From positions 1 to 10,539 of the forward strand of contig JADMIH010000138.1 of assembly GCA_015478675.1 (NCBI GenBank): 10,539 bases of DNA, in the 5' to 3' direction. Both the position numbers and the translations under genes were made by a program. The DNA is from Chloroflexota bacterium (lineage in GTDB: Bacteria > Chloroflexota > Chloroflexia > QHBQ01 > JADMIH01). The notes under the pieces were generated by a model. The model worked only from the letters and a program-made list of their open reading frames with translations. It was not told the origin of the DNA and did no database searches. Below are positions 1 to 6,407 of this stretch, one piece after another; positions within the stretch are counted from its first letter, which is position 1, and each line of letters opens with the position of its first letter.

Positions 1-311
1 TCTCATGCCCTAAGTTTATCATTAACCGTTACTATTTAGCTGGTAAGGTACTAGCCATGAAGCTGATAGTGTAAGGAGAGCAGCCAAACCCCAGCCGCCT
101 GCGGTTGGCTGACCCCTCTGCGGTCAGCCGCCGGGCGTGGGACTGCCGCCCTTTATGAGGTGTATTGCTGAACTGGCCGCTTGATTCTTTGCGCTCTTCG
201 CCTTCTCAGTGCCTTTGCGTTTCGCATTATTGTTGGCTCAGCGTAAATGGCAGAGGTTTCTAGCTTGCCGTTAATTGACGATAGCTTTGGAAGGTCAGCG
301 GCCAGCCCCGA
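1..311. other. Left intergenic region with no convincing gene
   Basis: I find no credible coding sequence here on either strand; the open frames are short, lack ribosome binding sites and resemble no protein I know. The notable content is a pair of overlapping inverted repeats at 81-129, listed separately. The stretch lies downstream of the minus-strand gene that ends at 312, so it would be the 3' flank of that transcript. No T-tract terminator is obvious on the minus strand just below 312. The window edge may cut off whatever gene lies to the left. Confidence 0.5.
81..129. repeat. Two overlapping, mutually exclusive hairpins
   Basis: The first hairpin pairs CAGCCAA (81-87) with TTGGCTG (105-111), extended by a CC/GG pair if one A is bulged. 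The second pairs GGCTGACC (107-114) with GGTCAGCC (122-129), a perfect 8-bp stem with a 7-base loop. The two stems share bases 107-111, so an RNA could form only one at a time. That geometry resembles an attenuator or terminator/antiterminator pair, but no T-run follows on either strand and no gene clearly depends on it. Structure is seen; function is unknown. Confidence 0.35.
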
Positions 312-689
312 TTAGCTGTTTGGCGTCTCGGAGACGCTGCCTGCACTGCCCCCACCGAAGTGGCCGTGCGATGAGACCTCTCCTTCCTCCGCGCTGTAGT
401 GGTCCGCGTCTGCTATGTCGTCAGCGTTCTCTTCTCCGCCTCGTACTGTGCCGGTTAGAGGGTCGGTGTTCTCCATCGTAATTGTCAGGTCGGTGCCTGT
501 GCCTGTCTTTTTGAACTCCCCGAACTCTTCGCCTTCGGTGTCGCCCTGCTGCGTTCCTGCGGTGCCGCCGCTATACTTCCCCTGGTCTATAGCTTTGTTA
601 CCGCTCATAGCATCCTGGTCGTAATCTGTCGAGGGACTGCCGTAGTCTTCCATTTCGGGCCTTGCGCCCTTTGTCGGGTCCTGCTCCAT
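312..689 (-). CDS. Acidic, low-complexity hypothetical protein
   Basis: This 125-residue protein matches no family I recognise. It is rich in Asp, Glu, Gly, Ser and Thr and poor in large hydrophobic residues, with no signal peptide, membrane segment or cysteine, so it is probably intrinsically disordered and soluble. The case for a real gene is a strong ribosome binding site: the minus strand carries AGGAGG five to six bases before the ATG at 689. The frame ends in TAA at 312-314. It follows modB on the same strand after an 81-base gap, so it may be the last gene of that transcript, but nothing in its sequence points to molybdate. Stress- or desiccation-related hydrophilic proteins have similar composition; that is only a resemblance. 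Confidence 0.6.
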   Translation of the reverse strand: MEQDPTKGARPEMEDYGSPSTDYDQDAMSGNKAIDQGKYSGGTAGTQQGDTEGEEFGEFKKTGTGTDLTITMENTDPLTGTVRGGEENADDIADADHYSAEEGEVSSHGHFGGGSAGSVSETPNS

Positions 690-770
690 TCTCGTCCTCC
701 TGCTTCTAAACGCGCATGTGCTGGCTCACGGCGTCTGTGGGAGCAAGCTTTATGCCATTGAGGGTGGTGT

Positions 771-1547
771 TTACTCCCCCAGTCCCACCACATCGAGTTG
801 GCGGCCTGAAAGGAGCTTGAAGGTGATCAGCAGCACGAAGGAGGCGGCCACCAGGATTGCTGATAGCACTATGGCCGCGTTCAGGTCGCTTTCCAGAGCT
901 GTGTAGATCGCCAGAGGCATTGTCTGCGTGCGCCCCTCGAAGTTGCCCGCGAAGAGGATAGTTGCGCCAAACTCTCCCAGCGAGCGTGCCCACGCCATCA
1001 CCGCCCCGCTTGTGATGCCAGGCAGCGCGAGCGGAAGGATGATCCTAGCGAAGCGTGCCCAGCGTCCCGCGCCCTCGGTGGCAGCTACCTCATCTAGCTG
1101 TCGCGGCACCCCCGCGAAAGCCAATCGTGCAGCTTTCAGATAGAAAGGCGAGGCCACAAAGGTCTGGGCAAGCACCACAGCAGCAGTGCTGAAGGCTATA
1201 TCGAGGTCGAGGCTATCGAAGATTGGCCCTAGCAGCCCGCGCCTGCCGAAGGCCAGCAATAAAGCTACTCCCGCCACCGCGGGGGGCATGACCAGCGGCA
1301 ACTCTATCAATGTTTCGAGGATGCGCTTGCCGGGAAAGCGATAGCGTCCCAGCAGGTAGGCCACAGGCGTGCCAAATAAGAGGATCAGCGCGAGGCTGAC
1401 CAGGCTGGTAAAGAGGCTCAGCCCCAGCGCGTCAAGGACTATTGGCCGCGCGGCGTAATCGGCCAGCGTGGATAATGGCACTCGCAGGAGGACCGCTGCG
1501 AGCGGCAACACCAGAAAGGCTACGAAAAGCGATACAGCAAGGCCCAA
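771..1547 (-). CDS. modB: Molybdate ABC transporter permease ModB
   Basis: This is the membrane-spanning subunit that carries molybdate (and probably tungstate) across the cytoplasmic membrane, working with ModA outside and an ATPase inside. The 258 residues form about six hydrophobic segments. The cytoplasmic EAA-type loop that docks with the ATPase is visible around residues 152-176 (DEVAATEGAGRWARFARIILP, then LALPG). The stretch LVMPPAVAGVALLLAFG is typical of the ModB/CysT permease family. The start chosen is TTG at 1547, preceded on the minus strand by GGGAG seven bases upstream. The frame stays open further upstream but offers no ATG or GTG near a ribosome site. It lies 101 bases after modA. 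The ATPase gene modC, normally next, is not found here; the gene below is unrelated. Confidence 0.92.
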   Translation of the reverse strand: MGLAVSLFVAFLVLPLAAVLLRVPLSTLADYAARPIVLDALGLSLFTSLVSLALILLFGTPVAYLLGRYRFPGKRILETLIELPLVMPPAVAGVALLLAFGRRGLLGPIFDSLDLDIAFSTAAVVLAQTFVASPFYLKAARLAFAGVPRQLDEVAATEGAGRWARFARIILPLALPGITSGAVMAWARSLGEFGATILFAGNFEGRTQTMPLAIYTALESDLNAAIVLSAILVAASFVLLITFKLLSGRQLDVVGLGE

Positions 1548-1648
1548 CGCCAGGCTCCCAAGCGTCTGTCCCCACCCCTGCCGGCGATTAGCCCCGGCTT
1601 TCGCTCCTGTCCGGCCGCTAATTATGGTTGGTTCCTGCTCACTCTCAT

Positions 1649-2530
1649 TTACTTTGTGCTGCCGCCGCGCCCAAAACCATACTTCTCCAGCTGCGCCTGC
1701 CCTGCATCTGATAGCGCGTACCGGATGAAGCGTTGCGCGCTTTGCCGGTGCTGAGCGTTCTTTATAGGCGCTATATAATAGCGGGCGATTACGTTGTACT
1801 GCTCCGGTATCCCTATAATACGCACATGGCTGCCGTTTGCTGGTGTGCCTGGGACTGCGGCGTCTGTTGTGTAGACTATCCCCGCGTCCGCCTCGCCCAC
1901 TTGCACCTTCGCCAGCACCTGCCTTACATTATCTTCCCTGGAAACGACGTTATCCAGCACCTTTTGCTTGAAATCAGCCCCATACCTTGCATCGCCGGAG
2001 AGCTTATCGAGCGCCTGCAAGCTGTAGCTGCCCGCAGGCACAGATGGGCCTGCCAGGTCGAGCTTGACGCCAGGGTTTGCGAGGTCTCTCAGCGCCGCTA
2101 CTTTGCCTCCATTGCCCACAGGCACGACTACTACCAGCCGGTTTGTAGCCAGTACTCTCTCCGTTCCACTGACAACTGCGCCTGACGCTATAGCCGTGTT
2201 CACGCTTTGGAGGTCTGCGGAGGCAAAGACATCGGCCTTTGCACCGAGAGCCAACTGTGTGGCTAGAGCCTGCGACCCGCTGAAGTTGTATGAGGGGTCC
2301 ACGCCTGCGGAGCTAAGCCCGCCCCGCATTACCCTGAACGCATCTGTTAACGATGAGGCAGCAAAGATCACGACCGCGCCACCTGGCGTGCCGCCAGGCC
2401 CGTCTGTGGCAGTAGCTGTTAGGGGTGCCAGAGCGGGGTCTATGGGGGTGGTTGTTATTCCTCTGCAACTTGCCAGCAGTAACAGGTAGATTGGCAGCGC
2501 AGCGAAACAGAGCGCCTTTCCACTGCTCAC
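1649..2530 (-). CDS. modA: Molybdate-binding lipoprotein ModA
   Basis: ModA captures molybdate outside the membrane and hands it to ModB. The 293-residue precursor begins with a lipoprotein signal: a hydrophobic stretch to about residue 21 and the lipobox LAS-C with Cys22 as the lipidated residue. A Pro/Thr/Gly-rich linker follows to about residue 51. The binding domain then shows the family's ligand regions: FAASSLTDAF (56-65), FSGSQALATQLALG (83-96), PAGSYS (165-170), EDNVRQVLAKV (200-209) and AGIVYTTDA (216-224, with the usual tyrosine). The start is GTG at 2530, within a GTGA overlap with the mop stop codon, so translation is probably coupled to mop. A surface lipoprotein suits a Gram-positive-like or monoderm envelope. 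Confidence in the family is high. Confidence 0.95.
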   Translation of the reverse strand: MSSGKALCFAALPIYLLLLASCRGITTTPIDPALAPLTATATDGPGGTPGGAVVIFAASSLTDAFRVMRGGLSSAGVDPSYNFSGSQALATQLALGAKADVFASADLQSVNTAIASGAVVSGTERVLATNRLVVVVPVGNGGKVAALRDLANPGVKLDLAGPSVPAGSYSLQALDKLSGDARYGADFKQKVLDNVVSREDNVRQVLAKVQVGEADAGIVYTTDAAVPGTPANGSHVRIIGIPEQYNVIARYYIAPIKNAQHRQSAQRFIRYALSDAGQAQLEKYGFGRGGSTK

Positions 2531-2775
2531 GATAATCCGCTTTCCTCGCCGTCGCGTGTGGATATCATTACAGAAGTAGACTTGAATGTGGCTATCGCTT
2601 CTTTCCCCACCGCAAGCTCCATCTCTTCGGCGGCTTCAGCTGTGATAATCGCCACTATGTGATTGTCGCCCACTTGCATATCTACCTGGCACATCACGTC
2701 GCCTTTCTTTATGGCGGTGATGATGCCTGGCAGCTTGTTGCGCGCGCTGGTACGTGTGATTCCATCTTTGTTCAC
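2527..2775 (-). CDS. mop: Molybdopterin-binding (Mop/TOBE domain) protein
   Basis: This is a single TOBE/Mop domain of 82 residues. The motif SARNKLPGIITAIKKGDV (10-27), then VDMQVGDNHIVAIIT and the C-terminal ATFKSTSVMIS, are the hallmarks of molbindins, small oligomeric proteins that bind molybdate or tungstate oxyanions in the cytoplasm. The same fold forms the C-terminal regulatory part of ModC and of ModE; here it stands alone. The start is GTG at 2775, with AAGGGGG about seven bases upstream on the minus strand. Its stop overlaps the modA start by four bases (2527-2530), and it begins 29 bases after the helix-turn-helix gene. Likely roles are molybdate storage or buffering, or sensing together with that regulator; the sequence does not decide between them. 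Confidence 0.9.
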   Translation of the reverse strand: MNKDGITRTSARNKLPGIITAIKKGDVMCQVDMQVGDNHIVAIITAEAAEEMELAVGKEAIATFKSTSVMISTRDGEESGLS

Positions 2776-2804
2776 AAATATCCCCCTTACCTACAGCTAC
2801 TTAT

Positions 2805-3215
2805 CTAATTTGCCGTCAGCAAGATGCCGATTTGCAAAGCCAGTCGAGCATCCGGCTCATCGGGGTCGAGGCCCGTTAGCACCTGTATGCGGGCGAGCCT
2901 GTATCTCAGCGAATTGCGATGCAGGTAGAGAGCGTCGGCTGTGCGTGTGGCATTGCCCCCACAGCGCAGATAGGCAGCAAGCGTCTTCACAAGGTCACCG
3001 TGATGCTCCAGGTCGTAGCGGCGCAGAGGCGCTAACAGGCTGTTATAATAGGCGGCCTTAGCAGGGTCCGATCTCAACGCCTCGAGCATCGGGAGGAGAT
3101 GATTTTGCTCGTTCCTGTCGCTATTCGTCTCCAATGGCACCTCATACCGCCTGGTGGATTCTAGTATGGTTTTACCACAATTAGAGGGGGGGAGATTGTG
3201 CAGGATGCACAGCAT
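2805..3215 (-). CDS. Short PucR/CdaR-type helix-turn-helix regulator
   Basis: Residues 42-133 match the C-terminal DNA-binding region of PucR/CdaR family regulators: a leader around LAPLRRYDLEHHGDL, then the helix-turn-helix LVKTLAAYLRCGGNATRTADALYLHRNSLRYRLARIQ (75-111; key residues GGN, TA, HRNS, YRL) and a closing TGLDPDEPDARLALQIG. Full-length family members are usually 300-500 residues with a sensory N-terminal part that is absent here, leaving 136 residues at most. The ATG at 3215 has no visible ribosome site; a TTG near 3134 preceded by AGGTG is an alternative start. An in-frame stop lies at 3267-3269. It is the first gene before mop-modA-modB (29-base gap), so it may regulate molybdate uptake or be a decayed remnant. 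The family call is firm; start and function are uncertain. Confidence 0.75.
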   Translation of the reverse strand: MLCILHNLPPSNCGKTILESTRRYEVPLETNSDRNEQNHLLPMLEALRSDPAKAAYYNSLLAPLRRYDLEHHGDLVKTLAAYLRCGGNATRTADALYLHRNSLRYRLARIQVLTGLDPDEPDARLALQIGILLTAN

Positions 3216-3351
3216 TGGCCATGGTGTTCTATGTAGCTGTTTGCTTTTTCGGGTGAGCGCCCTTCTCTACAACCGGTGCCATTCTCGCGATGCGTTGCGT
3301 TGCATTCTTTTCAGTTTAGATGTAGTCGCTCCGCATAGTTCGCATCCAGTC

Positions 3352-3380
3352 TTGACAGCGATACATAAATGTTTTACTAT
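3352..3380 (+). promoter_or_regulatory. Sigma-70-type promoter of arsR-ino1
   Basis: A perfect consensus -35 box TTGACA (3352-3357) is followed after exactly 17 bases by TACTAT (3375-3380), which matches the -10 consensus at four of six positions within an AT-rich stretch. Transcription would start near 3387, just before the ArsR-type gene, and probably continue into ino1. The spacing and the quality of the -35 make this the best promoter in the window. It overlaps the inverted repeat listed next. Confidence 0.7.
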
Positions 3381-3403
3381 ATAAGCAGTTGTTTATGTAT
3401 CGC
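3358..3403 (+). promoter_or_regulatory. Candidate operator: perfect 12-bp inverted repeat
   Basis: GCGATACATAAA at 3358-3369 is repeated exactly, inverted, as TTTATGTATCGC at 3392-3403, with 22 bases between. The left arm begins directly after the -35 box and the right arm lies just downstream of the predicted transcription start, so the two arms bracket the -10 element. A dimeric repressor on these sites would block RNA polymerase. Because the left arm lies before the predicted start, the repeat is more likely a DNA site than an RNA hairpin. The ArsR-type protein encoded next is the natural candidate for binding (autoregulation). The divergent PucR-type or another molybdate regulator is an alternative. 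Confidence 0.65.
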
Positions 3404-3426
3404 GAGATTGTTTGGATTGCGGGGAT

Positions 3427-3813
3427 ATGAGCTTGGATTTGGATAGGGGAATAACTTCTGTTAAGCCTGAGCACGATGGAGGCTCGCGCAGGCGGGCCAA
3501 GGAGCTGGCGCCGCCTGTGCTTTCGACCGAGCAGGTGGAGGCTGTGCGCGACCTCAAGCCCTTCCTCAAGGCGGTGGCCGATGTGAACCGCCTGGCTATT
3601 TTGCAGGAGCTAGGGCGCGAAGGTGGGCTTAGCGTGCTTGACCTCTCGGAGCGCCTCCTACTCAGCCAGCCTCTCACTTCGTGGCACCTCCACATCCTCA
3701 AGCGCGCACACCTGGTCACGCCTACTCACCTGGGCCGCCAGCGTATCTATCGGATTAATCGCGAGCGCTTGCAAGAGTATAGAAAGTTGTTTGAGCAGGT
3801 AACGGAGCTGTAA
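3427..3813 (+). CDS. ArsR-family winged-helix regulator
   Basis: This is a small DNA-binding repressor-type protein. The winged helix covers the last 80 or so residues: LKPFLKAVADVNRLAILQEL (dimer/helix region), LSVLDLSERLLLSQPLTSWHLHILKRAHLV (recognition helix, with the family's S-x-x-S-x-H-L-x-x-L pattern) and the wing GRQRIYRIN. The metal-binding cysteine motif of classical ArsR/SmtB sensors is missing from the helix around VLDLSERL, so metal sensing by that site is unlikely. The start is placed at ATG 3427 (128 residues). A TTG at 3412 would add five residues and has GCGAG upstream, so it is nearly as plausible. The gene ends 30 bases before ino1 on the same strand and has the operator-like repeat in its promoter. 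Autoregulation and control of inositol synthesis are inferred. Confidence 0.88.
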   Translation: MSLDLDRGITSVKPEHDGGSRRRAKELAPPVLSTEQVEAVRDLKPFLKAVADVNRLAILQELGREGGLSVLDLSERLLLSQPLTSWHLHILKRAHLVTPTHLGRQRIYRINRERLQEYRKLFEQVTEL

Positions 3814-3843
3814 AATTGGTAGCCAACAAGGAGAACTATTCAA

Positions 3844-5082
3844 ATGGCTGATAAGAAAATTCGCGTGGCTGTTATTGGTGTTGGAAACTGTGCTTCTTCG
3901 CTGGTGCAGGGAGTACAATACTATAAGGAGGCAGCTGATGACGTCTTTATACCAGGCTTGATGCATACGCGCCTCGGTGGTTATCATATCAGTGACATCG
4001 ACTTCAGCGCGGCTTTCGACATAGACAAAAACAAGGTGGGCAAAGACCTCTCAGAGGCCGTCTTCGTCGAACCAAATAACACCTACAAGTTCAGCAAGGT
4101 GCCCAACCTCAATGTGCCTGTGATGCGCGGCATGACGCATGATGGCCTCGGCCAATACCTCTCTACCGTAATCGAGAAAGCGCCCGGTCAGACCGCCGAC
4201 ATTGTGAAAGTGCTCAAGGATACCGGCACCGACATGGTGATCAACTATCTACCTGTGGGCAGCGAGATGGCTACCAAGTGGTACGTGGAGCAGGCGTTGG
4301 AGGCGGGAGTTGGCTTTATCAACTGCATTCCCGTTTTTATCGCCCGCGAAGAATACTGGCGCAAGCGCTTTGAGGATCGCGGCCTGCCGATCATCGGCGA
4401 TGACATCAAGAGCCAGGTGGGGGCCACAATCACCCATCGCGTGCTAACCCGCCTCTTCCGCGAGCGTGGCGTGAAGATAGATCGCACCTACCAGCTAAAC
4501 TTCGGCGGCAATATGGACTTCTATAATATGCTTGAGCGCTCGCGCCTCGAATCAAAGAAGATCAGCAAGACCAACGCTGTCACCTCTCAACTTGATTACG
4601 ACCTGGGAGAAAAGAATGTGCATGTCGGCCCCAGCGACTACGTGCCCTGGCTCGAAGACCGCAAGTGGTGCCACATTCGCATCGAAGGCACCACCTTTGG
4701 CGATGTGCCTCTGAACATGGAACTCAAGCTAGAGGTGTGGGACTCACCCAACTCGGCAGGCGTGGTGATTGACGCAGTGCGCTGCTTGAAACTGGCGCTG
4801 GAGAACGGTGTGAGTGGCGCACTGGAGGCTCCCTCCTCCTACTTCATGAAAAGCCCGCCCGTGCAGTTCACCGACGATATAGCCCACGATTTGGTGGAAG
4901 ACTTCATAGTAAGGTACTCCAGGCAAAACGCACGAGCGGCAGGCGGGTCAGAGGCGCACATGGCCGAGCTTGCCGAAAAAGTGACCCAGCCTCACGCCTC
5001 TATGAGCGACGGCGCTCCCGCCGCGAACGGCTCTGTCCCACAGTCGGATGTAGTAAGCGCGAAGAATGGGCACAAGAAGTAG
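3844..5082 (+). CDS. ino1: Myo-inositol-1-phosphate synthase
   Basis: This cytoplasmic NAD-dependent enzyme converts glucose 6-phosphate to 1L-myo-inositol 1-phosphate, the first step toward phosphatidylinositol lipids or other inositol compounds. The 412 residues begin with a Rossmann motif, [16 protein letters not shown] (8-23). Conserved blocks follow: [19 protein letters not shown] (134-152), [16 protein letters not shown] (184-199), [12 protein letters not shown] (218-229) and [13 protein letters not shown] (234-246), the last with the active-site lysines. This matches the shorter actinobacterial/archaeal type (about 360 residues) rather than the long eukaryotic one. An extra polar, Ala/Ser-rich tail of about 45 residues looks disordered. 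AAGGAG (3828-3833) lies 10 bases before the ATG. It probably shares the arsR promoter. The two acyltransferases downstream suggest a membrane-lipid role. Confidence 0.95.
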   Translation: MADKKIRVAVIGVGNCASSLVQGVQYYKEAADDVFIPGLMHTRLGGYHISDIDFSAAFDIDKNKVGKDLSEAVFVEPNNTYKFSKVPNLNVPVMRGMTHDGLGQYLSTVIEKAPGQTADIVKVLKDTGTDMVINYLPVGSEMATKWYVEQALEAGVGFINCIPVFIAREEYWRKRFEDRGLPIIGDDIKSQVGATITHRVLTRLFRERGVKIDRTYQLNFGGNMDFYNMLERSRLESKKISKTNAVTSQLDYDLGEKNVHVGPSDYVPWLEDRKWCHIRIEGTTFGDVPLNMELKLEVWDSPNSAGVVIDAVRCLKLALENGVSGALEAPSSYFMKSPPVQFTDDIAHDLVEDFIVRYSRQNARAAGGSEAHMAELAEKVTQPHASMSDGAPAANGSVPQSDVVSAKNGHKK

Positions 5083-5173
5083 ATAGTATACTGCGTATTG
5101 TCTAAGGGGTTATGGACCGATTGTCTCTGATCCCGATTTCGCACGCAACACGTTGAGGAAGGTATATTGCGTA

Positions 5174-6178
5174 GTGAGCATCTTTAGAAAGGCTGCCAAG
5201 CATATTTGGGTCGGCGTGAAGTACTGGACCTTCAGGTTGGTAAGTTACGTGACGGGGAAGTTGCCTCTACGCTTTTCTTACTGGGCGGGTGCGGTGGTGG
5301 GCGATGTTGTCTATCTTACCTGGAAGCAGCACTCGGCAAACGCCGTGAGCAACATGCGCCGGGTTATGGGGGACAGCGCCGACTGGAAGCTGGTGAAAGA
5401 AACAGCCCGCGACTCGTTTCGTAACTACGCAAAAACGCTGGTAGATTTCCTGCGCTATCCTTACCTCGATAGTGGCGATATACGCAGAGCTATACCCCTT
5501 CAGCACGGCTGGGAGAACCTTGAGAAGGCCCGCAGCAAGGGTAAAGGGGTTATCGTCATCAGCGGACATATTGGCAACTGGGACATGGCGGGCGCGCTTC
5601 TTGGCAGCCGCGGCCTCCCCCTCCACGCGGTAGCCGATAGCTTCGAGCCTAAGAGGATGGACGACCTTATCAACGGCACACGCGAGAGGTCGGGGATCAA
5701 CATCATTAAGATGGAGACCAACTCTCTCAAGCAGATATTCACTGCCCTCAAGCACAACGAGATCGTGATGCTCCTCTTTGACCGCCCGCAGCCGAACGAG
5801 GGCGTGCCCGTGCAGTTCTTCGGGGAGACCGCGTGGCTCCCGACCGGCCCTGCCGCTATCGCCCTCAAAACGCGCTCCGCTATCGTTGTCGGCTACTGCA
5901 CGCGCAAGCCCGGCAACAAGACCTTCTATGGAGCCTTCGAGCCTCCTATTGATTACGAGCCTCTGCTGACGGGGGACAAAGAGCGCGACATCCAGATAAT
6001 CACGCAGGAGATAGTCACCCGCATGGAAGGGGTGATCCGCCATTACCCCGACCAGTGGTACATGTTCCGCCAGATGTGGCCCCGCACCGACCGCCACGAC
6101 GCAGAAGTAAAGCGCAGAAGGTGGCGAGGCGGCTCAGACTCAGGGCGCACTCGAGGGGCCGTGACGGGCATCTTGTAG
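5174..6178 (+). CDS. Lysophospholipid acyltransferase-like protein (HtrB/LpxL/PatA type)
   Basis: This member of the LpxL/HtrB superfamily moves a fatty acyl chain onto a lipid or glycolipid at the inner face of the membrane. The catalytic HX4D motif is intact: SGHIGNWDMAG, with His at 5567-5569 and Asp at 5582-5584. Other family blocks are FDRPQPNEGVPVQFFG, LPTGPAAIALK and PDQWYMFRQMW near the end. An N-terminal amphipathic/hydrophobic region probably anchors it. The start is placed at GTG 5174 (334 residues), with GAGGAAGG (5155-5162) 11 bases upstream; a TTG at 5153 in the same frame lacks a ribosome site. It begins 91 bases after ino1. Without lipid A genes in view and next to ino1, a role like mycobacterial PatA (acylating a phosphatidylinositol mannoside) is attractive but inferred. 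The last 25 or so residues are Arg/Gly-rich. Confidence 0.88.
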   Translation: MSIFRKAAKHIWVGVKYWTFRLVSYVTGKLPLRFSYWAGAVVGDVVYLTWKQHSANAVSNMRRVMGDSADWKLVKETARDSFRNYAKTLVDFLRYPYLDSGDIRRAIPLQHGWENLEKARSKGKGVIVISGHIGNWDMAGALLGSRGLPLHAVADSFEPKRMDDLINGTRERSGINIIKMETNSLKQIFTALKHNEIVMLLFDRPQPNEGVPVQFFGETAWLPTGPAAIALKTRSAIVVGYCTRKPGNKTFYGAFEPPIDYEPLLTGDKERDIQIITQEIVTRMEGVIRHYPDQWYMFRQMWPRTDRHDAEVKRRRWRGGSDSGRTRGAVTGIL

Positions 6179-6205
6179 GTTATACCTCAGGTTGGCAATA
6201 AAGGC

Positions 6206-6239
6206 GAAAGAGGGCTGCCCGTAACCGCGCCCCTCTTTC
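6206..6239 (+). terminator. Hairpin after first acyltransferase gene, terminator-like
   Basis: GAAAGAGGG (6206-6214) pairs perfectly with CCCTCTTTC (6231-6239), a 9-bp stem with a 16-base loop, starting 27 bases after the stop codon of the first acyltransferase gene. The 3' arm contains TTT, but the bases after it (CGTCGCTCG) are not a T-tract, so it is not a textbook intrinsic terminator. It could slow polymerase or protect the 3' end of the message. The separate promoter before the next gene supports a transcript boundary here. Confidence 0.4.
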
Positions 6240-6303
6240 CGTCGCTCGCAGGGTGTAGACCTCTCGATGGTTGGCGATGCGCCTACTCATGAAGCAGGCA
6301 GAA

Positions 6304-6312
6304 TGTTATAAT
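6304..6312 (+). promoter_or_regulatory. Extended -10 promoter for second acyltransferase
   Basis: TGTTATAAT at 6304-6312 is a perfect TATAAT with the TGN extension. The -35 region 17 bases upstream (TACTCA, 6284-6289) matches TTGACA at only three positions, which extended -10 promoters tolerate. Transcription would begin near 6319, leaving a leader of about 90 bases before the ATG at 6408. Just downstream, the 9-bp unit GTGTACGGC occurs twice in tandem (6336-6353), which could be a regulatory site or simply part of an N-terminal coding extension. Confidence 0.55.
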
Positions 6313-6407
6313 TCAGGGTGTGATAAAGAGGCAGGGTGTACGGCGTGTACGGCTGCGCGTGTGGCTGTAGCCTTGCTTCGTTACCTTGCCTTACAGTGTG
6401 CCCGCTT

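Noticed and set aside
1733..2489. Two plus-strand open frames opposite modA
   Set aside because: modA is certain from its lipobox and ligand motifs; the opposite frames overlap each other and show no domain or ribosome site.
2776..2804. Molybdenum cofactor riboswitch before mop
   Set aside because: The gap is only 29 bases, too short for that RNA, and no comparable structure is seen before the helix-turn-helix gene.
3358..3403. ModE operator
   Set aside because: The arms vaguely resemble the CG-TATA pattern of ModE boxes, but the 22-base spacing is much longer than in known ModE sites, and the repeat sits in the arsR promoter rather than at a clear mod promoter.
5083..5173. Separate promoter between ino1 and the first acyltransferase
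   Set aside because: TATACT at 5087-5092 is a possible -10, but the expected -35 position (GAATGG) does not match, so co-transcription is as likely.
5267..6097. Long open frame of 276 codons on the minus strand
   Set aside because: It lies wholly antisense to the first acyltransferase gene, has no recognisable family, and reflects the codon bias of the real gene.
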